A stretch of 26,594 bases of DNA, from positions 136,823 to 163,416 of the forward strand of contig NW_003142803.1 in assembly GCF_000003605.2 (NCBI RefSeq). Direction: 5' to 3'. Origin of the DNA: Saccoglossus kowalevskii. Lineage: Eukaryota > Hemichordata > Enteropneusta > Harrimaniidae. Under the pieces are notes generated by a model. It searched no databases, had not been told where the DNA came from, and worked only from the letters and a program-made list of their open reading frames with translations. This document shows positions 1 to 10,163 of this stretch, one piece after another. The first letter of the stretch is position 1. Every line of letters starts with the position of its first letter. The translations under genes and the position numbers were made by a program.

Positions 1-1216
1 CCAATGCAATACGGTCGAATGACAGACGTATTGTGCTGAATACTCATAAAATAGAAACTTAATGTCGATTCACAAATCGGACTCAAAATGGCCGAACGAG
101 TCATGCATCATATTACACATATTCACATACATTTGTTTCAAGGACAGGAGCCAATTCAAGAAGGCCGGCTGGTGACCATTTTTACTCAAATATGCATACG
201 GAGCAAGCTTTGTCGTTTACGATCTCGGTTATGCTGAAACGCGTATTGTTCAAATTTTGTAATAACATTTCCAATTTCGGTCAATCATGGGACCTTGGCG
301 CATATAACTTTGATCTGAAATATACGCACATGAGTTTATTTCACGATCCACTCACGATGGCCGTCGGGAGACTCCAAACACGAATGTTAGAATGTAGCGA
401 CACAATATGAGCCAACTTCGAGGTTAGAATATAATCGGAATAATTGTATCAGAACTGAATGGCTCAGTCCATTCTATTGCTATGAGAGAAACTAAAAAGT
501 ATGACTGTGACTATGAAAACATGGAATGGAACCAAAAGGAAACAGTTTTCTCTGCAAGAAAACAAAACTGCCTAAAGGTTAAAAAATAGGCTTGTCAAAC
601 TTTGTACCATTATCATAATAATATTACTTTACACTCACTGTAACCGTTATTGGTCGAGCGGTCGTCTCGCTCCACTCAGGTGTTACTAGTAGTTAGACAA
701 CGATCGATGTTAGACAAATTATAATTAAATGTTCGGGCAGTAATTAGAATGTAACCTACAAACGAAGTGGTAGCAGTATCGCGCAGGGTCGAGAGAAATT
801 GAGATCTGAGTAATTGACTAAGTCTGGAAAATCAGGTAAAAGTAACAGATTATGAGACACGTCGTCTATAAGTAATATGACGCATTGTGTGTCTCTTGTT
901 CTGCACAGCTTCTAGGCTAATGGTATGCGGAATACCAACGGCTAACTGATATTAATTTTTCTATTAATTGAGTTATGTAGACCACTGTTGCGTTGTGTGT
1001 AATAGCATACATTTATTTTCCTGGAGGAAATCCTCACGACTAGTGAATTACGTGTTTATTATAACATTTTATACTATTTTTTGCTGAGTTGCTATATCCT
1101 GGCGTTAGCCGATGTTAGCCTTCAAAATAATGTGAATAAGAGAATACGACTTTTTCTTTTTCCATAAAAAATGAGACAAACAGTTTTAGTACTTTACACA
1201 CTTACTTTGTGCCAAA
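1..1216. other. Non-coding stretch, no gene recognised
   Basis: AT-rich DNA with no ORF above about 70 codons. The longest, 192-410 on the plus strand, has no recognisable motif, signal peptide or splice context. I see no tRNA, tandem array or transposon terminus here. It is most simply read as intergenic or intronic DNA next to the transposon block. Confidence 0.5.
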
Positions 1217-1298
1217 ATTGAAGCGGGGAGGCGTCACCTACGCATGCGTTAGGTGGCCAATTCCCCGCGTGCGAGGGTGACAACCCTCCCGCTTTAAG
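1217..1298. repeat. GC-rich foldback (self-complementary) segment
   Basis: About 80 bp of GC-rich sequence in an AT-rich setting. The left arm starts TTGAAGCGGGGAGG and contains GTCACC. The reverse complement of the right arm starts TTAAAGCGGGAGGG and also contains GTCACC, so the arms form an imperfect inverted repeat. Two alternative inner hairpins are also possible: GCGGGGA with TCCCCGC, plus TCACCTA with TAGGTGG around a central GCATGC; and GAGGGT-GACA-ACCCTC. It lies just beyond the 3' end of the non-LTR element relic. It could be a foldback or MITE remnant, or a structured tail. No target duplication is evident. Confidence 0.55.
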
Positions 1299-1459
1299 TA
1301 AATGGCAACAACAAGGACGTTATTTTGTTTTATTCTTACAGTTGTTTGCACCCATGATGTACATGCCTTGATGGTGTAGTAGTTGGTAATCTGTTTGGTC
1401 TTTTGATGTACCAGTTGTATATCTCTCTGTCAGTCAGTCCAGATTTCACTTCAAGGGGC

Positions 1460-2710
1460 CGATGGTCACATGCCGTCGGTGTCTTTTTTCAGCCTCCTTG
1501 ACCTCCCATTCTCTATGAACCGCTTCAGCGCCCTCCCTTACTACTATACGCCATCTAGCCCGGTCACTTGCCAGAGTCTCCAACTGCTGATGACTTATAC
1601 CAGCCAGGCCAAGGCGCCGCTTTACAGTGTCCTTGAAACGGAGTCACGGTCGACCACGAGGTCTCGACCCTTCCCTCAGTTCAGAGTAGAGTAAGTGCCG
1701 TGGCAGTCGGTTTTCAGACATCCTGATGACGTGACCAGTGCATCTCACTTGTGAGCGCGTAATCATGGCTTCCATGGACTGCATACCAGCTCACCTCAGG
1801 ATCTCAACATTGGAGATGTGGTCTCTCCAGGTGATACCCATCGGTCCACGACAGTGGTCGAATATGACGGGCAGAAAGGGTTGACACTTCTAAACCATAC
1901 AAAAGCACACTCAATACTACAGCTCTGTATACGTTTAGTTTTGTCTTCAGTCTGATAGTTTTAAATTCCATAGCCGGTCTTTCAGGCATCCAAATGCTGT
2001 TGAGGCAGCCCGCACCCGTGTGTCAATCTCACTGTCCATGGAGTTGTCATTTGTAATGGTAGACCCATGGTACATAAAACTAGCTGCTTCAACAAGTGGT
2101 GTTCCGTCCAACAGGACACAGGGAGGAATGTGGGGCTTCCCAGGCGCCGGCTGGTAGAGAACCTGTTTTCTTCATGTTTATGGTCATACCATAAGCTCTG
2201 GCTGCTTCGGCAAACTTATGTAAGAGTTGCTGGACCACTTCCAGTGTGTGTGCCACCTGTCCAGAGTTGTCGGCATAGAGAAGCTCTTGAATGCACCTCA
2301 CCAGTACGTGCCGCTGGGATTTTAGCTGTGCAGATTGAAGAATCCTCCATCTGAGCGAGTTCGAATGTAGATCTCGTTCAGTGTTTTGTCTGACATTTCT
2401 TCGATCACAGTCGCCAGAAACAGTGCGAACAGGATGGGAGCCAGTATGCATTCCTGACTTACTGCATAAAGGACCTCGAAGAGGTCAGAAGCCTCACCAT
2501 CTACAGTCACCATAGCTCGCATATCCATGTGGAAGGCTTTAATGACAGCCAGTAGCTTTGGTGGATATCCATACTTTTCAAGAATGTGCCTTTTCTTTAA
2601 GTTGCCTTAACGCAAAGATCATATCCGTGGTACCACGGCCGGGTCTGAACTCTGGGGTAATGATTTCTCTCCACTGGTTCAACAGAACACCGGTAACTGT
2701 ACTAGAGACA
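1460..2710 (-). mobile_element. Decayed non-LTR retrotransposon (LINE), 3' half of ORF2
   Basis: Minus-strand reading frames give successive pieces of a LINE reverse transcriptase and its C-terminal domain. Read 5' to 3' they are: a FRPGRGTTDMIFALRQL block at about 2580-2660; a block with ILAPILFALFLATVIEEM (2322-2528); a block with LLYADN followed by YGMTINMKKT (2089-2451); the post-RT LKTKLNVYRAVVLSVLLYG segment (1804-1989); and a basic tail with ASDRARWR at about 1460-1700. The frames shift repeatedly and contain stops. The YADD catalytic box reads YADN. The block that should hold the first catalytic aspartate (motif A) between LRQLKEK and ILEKYGYPP is missing. Upstream endonuclease sequence is not present, as expected for 5'-truncated LINE copies. 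The clade (RTE, CR1 or other) is not assigned. The element is dead. Confidence 0.85.
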
Positions 2711-2957
2711 GGTGATGTTTTGTTATTGGTCGGGACAAACTCTAGCTGTAAATACTAATTGTTCATCACAGTGTAAAAACATAATGTTCATAACTCGATA
2801 TTATAATAATTGAGCTGATTTGGAACAAACTATCTCTCCGTATTTGGGAGACAATTGTGACAACGCAATTGATCAAGAAATATAACAGGCGACCGTTCCA
2901 AGCATTTAGTTCAAAGTTTATAATGTACCAATGTCCGTTGCCCATGAGCTAAACAAA

Positions 2958-3408
2958 TCAAATATGGTTAACATCATCATCATATAGGTTAATTCTTCTG
3001 ATTGTTCCAAATCCATAATAGTTGGTCGGTTTACGTTCTCTTCTTGGATATCTTCGCGAAACATTAGGTGGTTCTATAATCTCAGTGCATGTCTCCTCCT
3101 TAGGAGCATCCACCTTTACATTTCCATCATCGGACAGTATCAGAATTAACCTGGATATTGGCTGCAAGTGTTTCCGTTGCTGGCTCGAAAGTAGTTTCAA
3201 CAGACTCTGAATGGTCACCAGCAAATCCTGCTGGTTCATACATTGGTGTCTCACCATGAGTTTCTGGTGAAGGCGAAGTTTCGTCCATCTGATCTGTCCT
3301 TGGATCAATTCCCGGTTCCTCAACAATGACAGTAGCGTCCAAAAGATCCTCTTCTGGTAAACTAATTTGTATGCGTAGATCCAAGCTAACCATGAGCACA
3401 TGCTTCAA
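2958..3408 (-). pseudogene. Gypsy pol C-terminal tail, frameshifted
   Basis: This is the end of the retrotransposon polyprotein downstream of the integrase. Two overlapping frames share the coding. The upstream part (3127-3408) is acidic and proline/serine-rich, with SPSPETHGETPMYEP. The downstream part (2958-3401 frame) ends with the basic, tyrosine-containing block PPNVSRRYPRRERKP followed by NYYGF. That kind of terminus is common in gypsy-type pol proteins just before the stop. The change of frame near 3130-3160 marks an indel. The segment adjoins the integrase C-terminal domain (3417) with only a stop between them. Confidence 0.65.
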
Positions 3409-3416
3409 CCAGGAGA

Positions 3417-4460
3417 CTATCGATTCCCGTGATATTTCTTCAGCTTCTCAGTATGGACGATCTTAAACTTAATGCGAGGGCTTCTTTGAATCCTGTACAC
3501 CACATCTGAAAGTTGACTTATGACCAAGTAAGGCCCTTCAAAGTTTAGCTGCAATTTTGGATTCAACCCCTTTCTCCTACTTTCTTCCTTCAACCATACA
3601 AATTCTCCAGGTTGAAAACCTTGTTTGTCCAAGTGCTGATCGTAGTGTTTCTTCTGGACACGAGCACTTATTGCCACCTGTTCTCTAGCCCAGGCATGCG
3701 CTTTCTGCAACTTTGATTTCAGATCTGTCACATAGTCTGTCTGTGACCTGGCATCAGAATCATTACTTTCAAACATTAAGTCCACTGGCAAACACACCAC
3801 TCTGCCAAGCATTAACAAATTAGGAGTTACACCTGTAGAGGAATGCACAGATGATCTATAAGCCATGCCGACATAAGTTAAATACTGATCCCTGTCCTGT
3901 TGTTGTGCCAATGGATCAAGATAAGTCTTAATCAATCCAACAATAACCTTCATATGTCTTTCAACCAAACTGTCACTTTGAGGGTGGTGTGGTGTAGTGT
4001 AGTTCTTAGAAATGTCCAATAACTGACATACTTCCTTGAAAACCGTAGATATAAAATCTCTACCCCTATCAGAATGAATCTCTCGAGGCATACCAATCCT
4101 AGTGAACACAACCAGTGCTTTAGCCACTGTTGTTGCCTTCTCATTCTTCACTAGAATGCATTCCAACAACTTACTAAAGTAGTCAGCAAAAACTAACATT
4201 CTCTTGTTACCATAAAAACTTTCCGTGAAAGGACCAAGGATGTAAATTGCTGTCCTTTTCATTGGGTGGCCAACCAGGTAGGATTGTAAGGGGACTCTCC
4301 TACGTCTTTGTGGCATCTGACGACGTGCACATACATCACACAACCTGGTATATGCTCTGATATCAGTACCGCTGTCTCAGTTAGAAAGGGATTTATTTAT
4401 TCCAAAATGTCCACCTGATTTAGCTCTGTGCAGCCCATGCAGCACCTGCTGTCTACAGTC
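3417..4460 (-). pseudogene. Gypsy integrase with altered catalytic site
   Basis: Integrase inserts reverse-transcribed element DNA into the host chromosome. The longest open part is 308 residues (3417-4343). Upstream, in a broken frame at about 4395-4440, is the zinc-binding His pair (LHGLHRAKSGGHFG); the Cys pair is CDVCARRQ at the start of the long frame. The core has SDRGRDF (second Asp) and HHPQSDSLVERH (Glu). The position that should be the first catalytic Asp, before LGPF, is Tyr (AIYILGPF), so the D,D-35-E triad is incomplete. A C-terminal GPY/F-type module follows (FEGPYLVISQLSDVVYRIQ). The zinc domain is cut off from the core by a stop near 4370. Family assignment is firm, and this copy should be inactive. 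Confidence 0.9.
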
Positions 4461-4763
4461 TAGGGGCAGATGCCTGGTCATTGGTACCATCAGCACTTTC
4501 AAACAATCTATACCGTACACCATTCCTGACACGAAGATGATCAAATGAAGACCAGCACATTTTTACCTCAGGAGAAAATGCAGAAATTTCCTCTCACATA
4601 GGTCTTTGCATAGTATGCTTAACAGCAGAAATTAAAATGCCCATACCAGCCAGCTGTTTCTCCCGGAGTTTACTGTGGGTCCATTTCGTGTATTGCACCA
4701 AAATACCAACATCTGACTGCCCGTTCATCTCACCTCCCTGCTTGGATTCATCTCGACATACCG

Positions 4764-5212
4764 TCATCCAGGGAGTATCCCAGCAGTACCACCAACTCCT
4801 ACAACATCCTGACCAACCGGTACATATTCAAAAGCTAATACGTTCAATGAAGGAGCTTTCTGACTAGAGCCATCATCCGAATCTGAGACACTAGTACTAG
4901 CATGCATCTGACCACATTGTTTACATCTATAAGTAGGTGCTCTACTTAATACATCTGCATTGCCATGACGTTTTCCCGGCCTATGGACAATGGTGAAATC
5001 AAATTGTTGCAATAATTCAATCCAGCGAGCCAGGTGCCCCTCGGGATCTGCGCTCTGCAGCTGACAAAGCCCGACCTGCATAACCAATAGGCCTTTTCTT
5101 CCCAAAACAGCACCAATGCCACACCCACTAGCATCGGTATCTAGTATAAAAGTTTCATCTTCAGATGGAAATGCCAAAACGGGAGCTGATGACTATCAAA
5201 GACATTTTGAAA
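4764..5212 (-). pseudogene. Gypsy RNase H, internally deleted
   Basis: RNase H degrades the RNA strand of the RNA-DNA hybrid during retrotransposon replication. The frame starts within AFPSEDETFILDTDASGCG, which holds the first catalytic aspartate (DTDASG). After IGAVL and only about 20 unrelated-looking residues it resumes at DPEGHLARWIELLQQ and ends with the domain terminus HRPGKRHGNADVLSRAP. Those two landmarks are normally about 60-80 residues apart, so the central part with the other acidic catalytic residues appears to be lost. The following CKQC-x5-H segment belongs to the spacer before the integrase. A frameshift near 5180-5190 separates it from the reverse transcriptase thumb region. 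Confidence 0.85.
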
Positions 5213-6558
5213 TTGCATTGTCCAATCAAAGACAACATTCTTCTTTGTTAAGCCATGCAAGGGTCGTGCTAGTTCTGTGAAACCCCTGACAAAACGTCTG
5301 TAGTATGAGGCCAAACCAATGAAAAAACGAACCTCTGTCACAGAACTGGGTGTAGACGAATGCCGTATTACGTCCACTTTTTCAGGATCTGTCTCATCCC
5401 CATATTCCGAAATTCTGTCACACGAAAATTCAACTACAGAGGCAAACAACACACATTTGTTAGTTTTTGTTTTAACCCTGTCTGTTGTAGCCGATCAAAA
5501 ACTAATTCTAACCGTTTCAACTCCTCCTCAAACGTTCTGGCAAATACAATAATGTCATCCAGATACAAGATTACAATTTTCCATGACAAACCACTGAAAC
5601 AACGTTCAATAATTCTTTCAAAAGTGCTTACACCATTGGTCAAGCCAAATGCAAGCATCTTCCACTGGTATAACCCAGTTTTCGTACAAAAGGCAGTGTA
5701 TGGCTTAGACTCCGGCGCAAGTTCAATTTGCAAATATCCTGATTGTAAATTTAATGTAGAAAACCATTTCGACCCATAGAGTGATTCCAAAGCATCGTCA
5801 ATTCTTGGGAGAGGAAAGCTGTCCTGGACAGTCACTGAATTTAGTTTACGATAGTCTATGCACAGTCTTTGTGTCCCATCTTTTTTTGGACCAAGACTAC
5901 TGGGGAGGCCCAAGGGCTGACAGACTCTTCAATTGACCCCCTATCCAAGAGATCTTTCGCCTGTCTCTCAATCTCCCTGTGTTTCCATATTGGAGTATGG
6001 TATGGAGCTTGTGGCACTGGTTTTCCTTCTACTACTATCTCATGTTTTATCAAATCCATTTTACCTAAATCCTTAACATCACAACTAAAGACACCAGAAG
6101 ATTTGACCTACAAAACAACAAACTGTTGTTTCTGTCTTTTTATCCAAACCCACGCTACTCTCCCTGTACAGCTCATTAAGATGACTAGGCACAAGAGCTT
6201 CAAAATCGTCTGAATTTGCCGGGAGGGAATTAGATCTAGTAGTACTAGAAGGTGTGCTAATAGAACTTTCATTATGATTATTTACAATGCTTTCCCTCTT
6301 ATCCACCAAGGATTCCTGCTTGAGATTTAATTGTAAGATTCTATCTGTGTCAACCCTAAGAAGTTTGATAGCCGTCCCAGCTTTAAGTATTTGGTCATTG
6401 AGTGTTCGGATTGGAATCCTAGCACTCCATGGATATACAACAGCAAGGCACACCCTAATGCCATTTTCAAAACTACCAGTGGACCGAGTTGGCATAACAC
6501 AAGCAGTGTAATTCACTTCATGTTCAGGGACTACACAAGATCTCCCCATTCTTGTCAC
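5141..6558 (-). pseudogene. Gypsy reverse transcriptase with N-terminal spacer, frameshifted
   Basis: This is the RNA-dependent DNA polymerase of the element, in several frames. The spacer (6085-6558) ends with DDFEALVPSHLNELYRESS, the usual lead-in to the RT domain. The RT N-terminus (5856-6059) has IKHEIVVEGKPVPQAPYHTP and SPWASPVVLVQKK. The catalytic palm (5434-5913) has RLCIDYRKLN, WFSTLNLQSGYLQI and the YLDD box (ILYLDDIIVFA), so the key Asp pair is intact. The thumb/connection (5141-5452) has GLASYYRRFVRGFTELARPL. Visible breaks are a one-base change in a T run at 5881-5887 between the first two RT frames, another near 5446, and one near 5190. The motif-A Asp is replaced by Asn (FSTLNLQSGY, where Asp is expected before LxSGY), so this copy is probably dead. 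Confidence 0.9.
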
Positions 6559-6627
6559 AAGAGGGCGCTCAGCAAAGCCATTTTCACCTTGTTTTGGAAA
6601 CTTACTCTTCTACCAACAATCAAAGCC

Positions 6628-7226
6628 TCACTGCCGGCAGGAATGACAGTCTTTATCAACAACAATGCTGGATATATAAGGCTTCAGACATACTGAGTGC
6701 TGAGGACTATCAAAACATAGGATTATATGACCCTCCTGTTCCAATACACCATTGAATGTATCAATTTTACATTTTAACGAACTTAGTGTAGACATACAAA
6801 GTACACCGGTATCCCAAGATTCCAATTCGACCATATATATATCGGTACTTCAACCGTTTTACAACATAAAGTGACATGCATATAGCAGAAACCATGTACT
6901 TCCTGTTAATGATTACCAAAAGCACATACGGGCTCCCTGACCACCTGCAGCTGTGGTCTTTCCGTTTCTGGTACTTTCAAAAACCATAGCTCAGCCAGAA
7001 ATGAATCGCTAGCCCCAGTGTCTATTTGAGTACGGCCTTTAACACCAGGAATCTCTACATCAGCAAACAATCTTGTTTTACCACACCAATTTTCATTATT
7101 GGTCATCGAACGTGTTCTAATTTTCCACCAAGACACTACTGTGACAGATTTCCCGGTTCTGCTCACTTTCCTTGTTTTGCTTTACTTGGACTGGGGGTGT
7201 GACCCTCACACCCAGTCCTTCGGTGT
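6628..7226 (-). pseudogene. Gypsy aspartic protease (retropepsin-like)
   Basis: The protease cleaves the gag-pol polyprotein. The minus frame 6906-7166 contains ADVEIPGVKGRTQIDTGAS; the DTGAS is the retropepsin active site. A hydrophobic stretch (FLAELWFLKVP) follows, as expected after the first active-site loop. The frame stops at 6906. The C-terminal half continues in another frame (6628-6834: VELESWDTGVLCMSTLSS). The protease frame is open upstream to near the DNA transposon junction at about 7226 but is one base out of phase with the gag zinc-knuckle frame. Retropepsins act as dimers. This copy is split and should not make one. Confidence 0.85.
7188..7218. repeat. Hairpin beside the DNA transposon junction
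   Basis: GGACTGGGGGTGTGA is followed by CCC and then TCACACCCAGTCC. The arms pair over 13 bp with two unpaired extra G residues in the left arm. It lies in retrotransposon coding sequence 8 bp from the TTAA target of the inserted element, so it is older than, or at least outside, that insertion. Confidence 0.7.
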
Positions 7227-7230
7227 TTAA

Positions 7231-8492
7231 GGTAGAGATGCAGGTTCGTGGGCACTTGGGAGTGAATTTTTTTTTTTTTTTGCTTTTTATTATCCAAACG
7301 GTCTTGGCTATAGACTGTTGAAATTTTGTAGAATTGTTAGTAGTGGAACATACTCAAAAACCGATTTTAAAATATAGATAACAGGTGAAAACATTCTCTT
7401 TTTTGAATGCTTAGCAAGATTTAGCAAGGCTGTACATAAGGTCAGACTTTTTTATTCCTTTTTCTCGAGTTTTTATAAGACAATTTTTTTTGAGGAGGGC
7501 GGAAACAAATTCTTTTTTTTCATTAGATTAGTGTGATTCTCAAAGAATTGTGGGTGAGATCATTAATCGGAGAGAAGAAATGAAATAAAATGTTATTTCA
7601 TGTATAACCTTGTTTCTCATCTTCGCGAGACTTCGGTACTTTGATCATGATACTCCCACGAAACTTGGATTTGTCATGCGGCGGGTGGAAAAAAAATGAA
7701 GATAAAAATAATGTTTTTTAGCAATTTTTTGCACTTACAAGAAATTACGCTAAAATAAAATTTTATTTTTATTTCATTTACGGCTCCTGTTCATTCGGCG
7801 GCCTAAAGTCTGGCCTAAATAATAAAAAAGAAACATGGTGAAAAAAGAAATGACGAGATTTCCATATTATGCACTATATTTAACTTTTAACAAAACAATA
7901 ATACATTTAAATTTGGAACTGTTACAGCCATTTTAATTATGAGCATTAGCAAACTTCTTACTGAGTGAATTGTTATGCAAATTAGCAATTATCTCAGCTT
8001 CTTTTTGTGCACATCCCAGAGCTTTAAAAAAATAGCTCCTAGACGCTTTGAACTTTTGTTTTGAAATTTTCACAAATGATTGACAATGTGTTTATTTTCA
8101 AAACGCCGTCGGGGCATTGTTTTTGGTTCGTACAGACAACTAGCCTTGGTGTTAATTTATGCATAAACTTGAAGTAGTGAAATTTGAGCTGCTGCCCTGC
8201 AAAATTGACAACTGGTAGACAGTTTTCAAGAGGGCACATTCTTCATAGTAAACAGATGTACCAATAAACCAATTTTGATAGGAAACAGAAGCAAGGTTTA
8301 GAAGCTATTTTTTTAATCACTTTTGACCAAAAAAGCATATTTTTGTGCATATTTCAAACTACAGTGTCCATAAAAAATACTAACAACATTTTACAATTCA
8401 TACAATAAGCTTTCCGAAAATATTTAGTTTTGTGGACAAGGGTTTCCTAATTAACTAATTAAAATACATGTCAGGTAAACTGCATCTCTACC
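7231..8492. mobile_element. Non-autonomous TTAA-target DNA transposon nested in the gypsy element
   Basis: The left end is TTAA (7227-7230) followed by GGTAGAGATGCAG (7231-7243). The right end is CTGCATCTCTACC (8480-8492) followed by TTAA (8493-8496). The 13-bp termini are perfect inverted repeats and become 18 bp counting TTAA plus one flanking base. The 1262-bp interior is AT-rich with long A and T runs. It contains no ORF above 66 codons, so no transposase. TTAA duplications occur for piggyBac and Kolobok superfamilies. The purine GG start fits Kolobok/T2-type MITEs better than the usual CCY start of piggyBac. The element separates gag from protease of the retrotransposon, so it inserted after that copy did. 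Terminus identity is certain; the superfamily is inferred. Confidence 0.85.
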
Positions 8493-8520
8493 TTAAATCA
8501 CTAGGTTTTTGTCTGGTGGG

Positions 8521-9720
8521 ACAATCCCTATGCAAATGACCAGGTTGCAGGCAAGCATAACATACTTGCTGACGTTTACTCTGGTTTGACCTTCGGCCGT
8601 GTGACCTCTCTTACAACACCAACTAAATCAGACAGCTGATCAGGGCCACTATCATTGTTACCAAGAATTCTAATACCAGGCCGCTTTTTCAAATCAGAAC
8701 CAGGTTTGGTTAATGTCAAATAGTTTTCCTCATGTATGCTCTTACGTACTACCTTATCAAATAAACATCCTGGCTTCCTAGCTGTCTCATTCACTTTACG
8801 GCGGATTTCGGGCGTATCTATATCATTGAAATATGGGTCAATGCAGATTTGTTCAAACATCTCCCCTCTAGTTTCAGGGTAACCAATAGCAACCATCTCA
8901 TGTATATCTTGAGCCAAACTTTGTAAACTTTCACCCTCATTTCGATGTCTCTGTTTTGAACTCGAGCGACTAATATCTCTTTTACCAATAGAACCAAATC
9001 GTGAGGCCAAACGATGACATAAATCCTTATATGTCAGTTGTGCTATGTCAACCGTGCTTAATAACTGTAAAGCTGGTCCAGTTAATATTGCCAGCAAATA
9101 CTCTTTGCGCTGACTCTCTCCTAAATTATGCATATCTCAATAAATATTAAAGTGAATCCGATACGTGTCCCATGACAAACTACAATCATATCGCTGAGCA
9201 CGATGGAAATTACCCATTGAACTCTCTGGAAAATTATGTATAATGGCTGCATTACAACAAATTGTCTCACTGGCAATAACTTGATTATTTATTCCACCCA
9301 GTTTACTTTCTTTGGCGGAAGTAAACTCGTCACTAACACGCGCCATTTCAGCCTCACTGGGTTGCTTAGCAACAACACTACGTTGATCTAAAAATAACCC
9401 GCTCTTATCGGGACTTTCATGTTTCCGCCATTTTGGAACAGAGCCATTTTTGTCAGTAGTCTCAACAAATGAAGCCTTCAACTTAGTTTCGGACAAATGA
9501 AACAACTCCCAAGCTTTTTTTCAATTCAGCATTGTCATTTTCGAGCCGTTTCTGCTCCTCTAATAAAGTTTGTCGCCAATTTTCAAGTTTATTACTCCCC
9601 CCTCTCCTTGTCAGATAACGGAATACTCGTTTTTGTCCCAGAATTGGGAACATTAAATGCAACGTCACTATCTACAGACACTGTCTTTTCAGCCATTCGA
9701 TCGTCACTACTGACCCGCAT
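8521..9720 (-). pseudogene. Gypsy gag (capsid and CCHC zinc knuckle), broken
   Basis: Gag forms the particle that packages retrotransposon RNA. The likely start is the ATG at 9718-9720. The first frame stops at 9592-9594 and the coding shifts at the adjacent C6 run (9597-9602) into a frame with a coiled-coil segment (LLEEQKRLENDNAELKKSL). The 9137-9505 frame ends at an in-frame TGA (9137-9139) and resumes directly as the capsid-like part (8576-9133), which has ESQRKEYLLAILTGPALQLL, LASRFG and ESLQSLAQDIHEMV. Another one-base shift follows at 8576, and then an intact CCHC zinc knuckle (CYACLQPGHLHRDC, 8521-8562). The retrotransposon-gag family assignment is firm. At least three lesions make it a pseudogene. 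Confidence 0.85.
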
Positions 9721-10145
9721 ATAGGATAGAAGTAATGAAGTGAAAGATGCTATCAAAATCCAAATAATAAATTTTCTCTGATCAAGAACAGAAGAGAAGC
9801 GTGGCGCTCAGTTTTACCCACTCGACAGCATGAAAACTGACAGCAAATACAAAGAAGATCACAAGAAAACCAGCTTAGCACACAGGTTAAATGCAACTCG
9901 TAAAACCTCAAAAAAACACCGTGACGTTGACAAATATCAAAAGAACCATCAGCTTCTAGGCTCGTATCACTACGGGAATTTATCCTTGGCAAAGTCGTTG
10001 AACAAACAAAGATTCGGTAGCATGAACTGAAAACCAACAACAAAACTCACCAGACATCAATCCATCCTTTGCTGCCATCAGTGTAAGAGAAATATTTGAG
10101 TATTTCAGGGACTGTCTCTCACAAGTTATATCACCCTGTAACAAA

Positions 10146-10163
10146 CTGACGGTGTTCGCGCCA
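10146..10163 (-). promoter_or_regulatory. Putative tRNA primer-binding site of the gypsy element
   Basis: On the minus strand the sequence reads TGGCGCGAACACCGTCAG. Retroelement primer-binding sites typically begin with TGG, complementary to the CCA end of a tRNA, just inside the 5' LTR. Its position about 430 bp upstream of the gag ATG is right. The 5' LTR should then lie at higher coordinates, running into the N gap at 10214. Confidence 0.5.

Noticed and set aside
2345-2365. GAGTTCGAATGT resembling a tRNA B box
   Set aside because: It lies within the LINE coding relic and has no A box, acceptor stem or cloverleaf around it.
2720-2957. Search for the 3' LTR of the larger gypsy element
   Set aside because: This stretch follows the pol stop, but I found no match to the sequence near 10170-10213 or 10812-10870. 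No LTR is claimed.
8039-8239. 66-codon minus ORF inside the DNA transposon
   Set aside because: Too short for a transposase, with no catalytic motif; composition matches the surrounding AT-rich interior.
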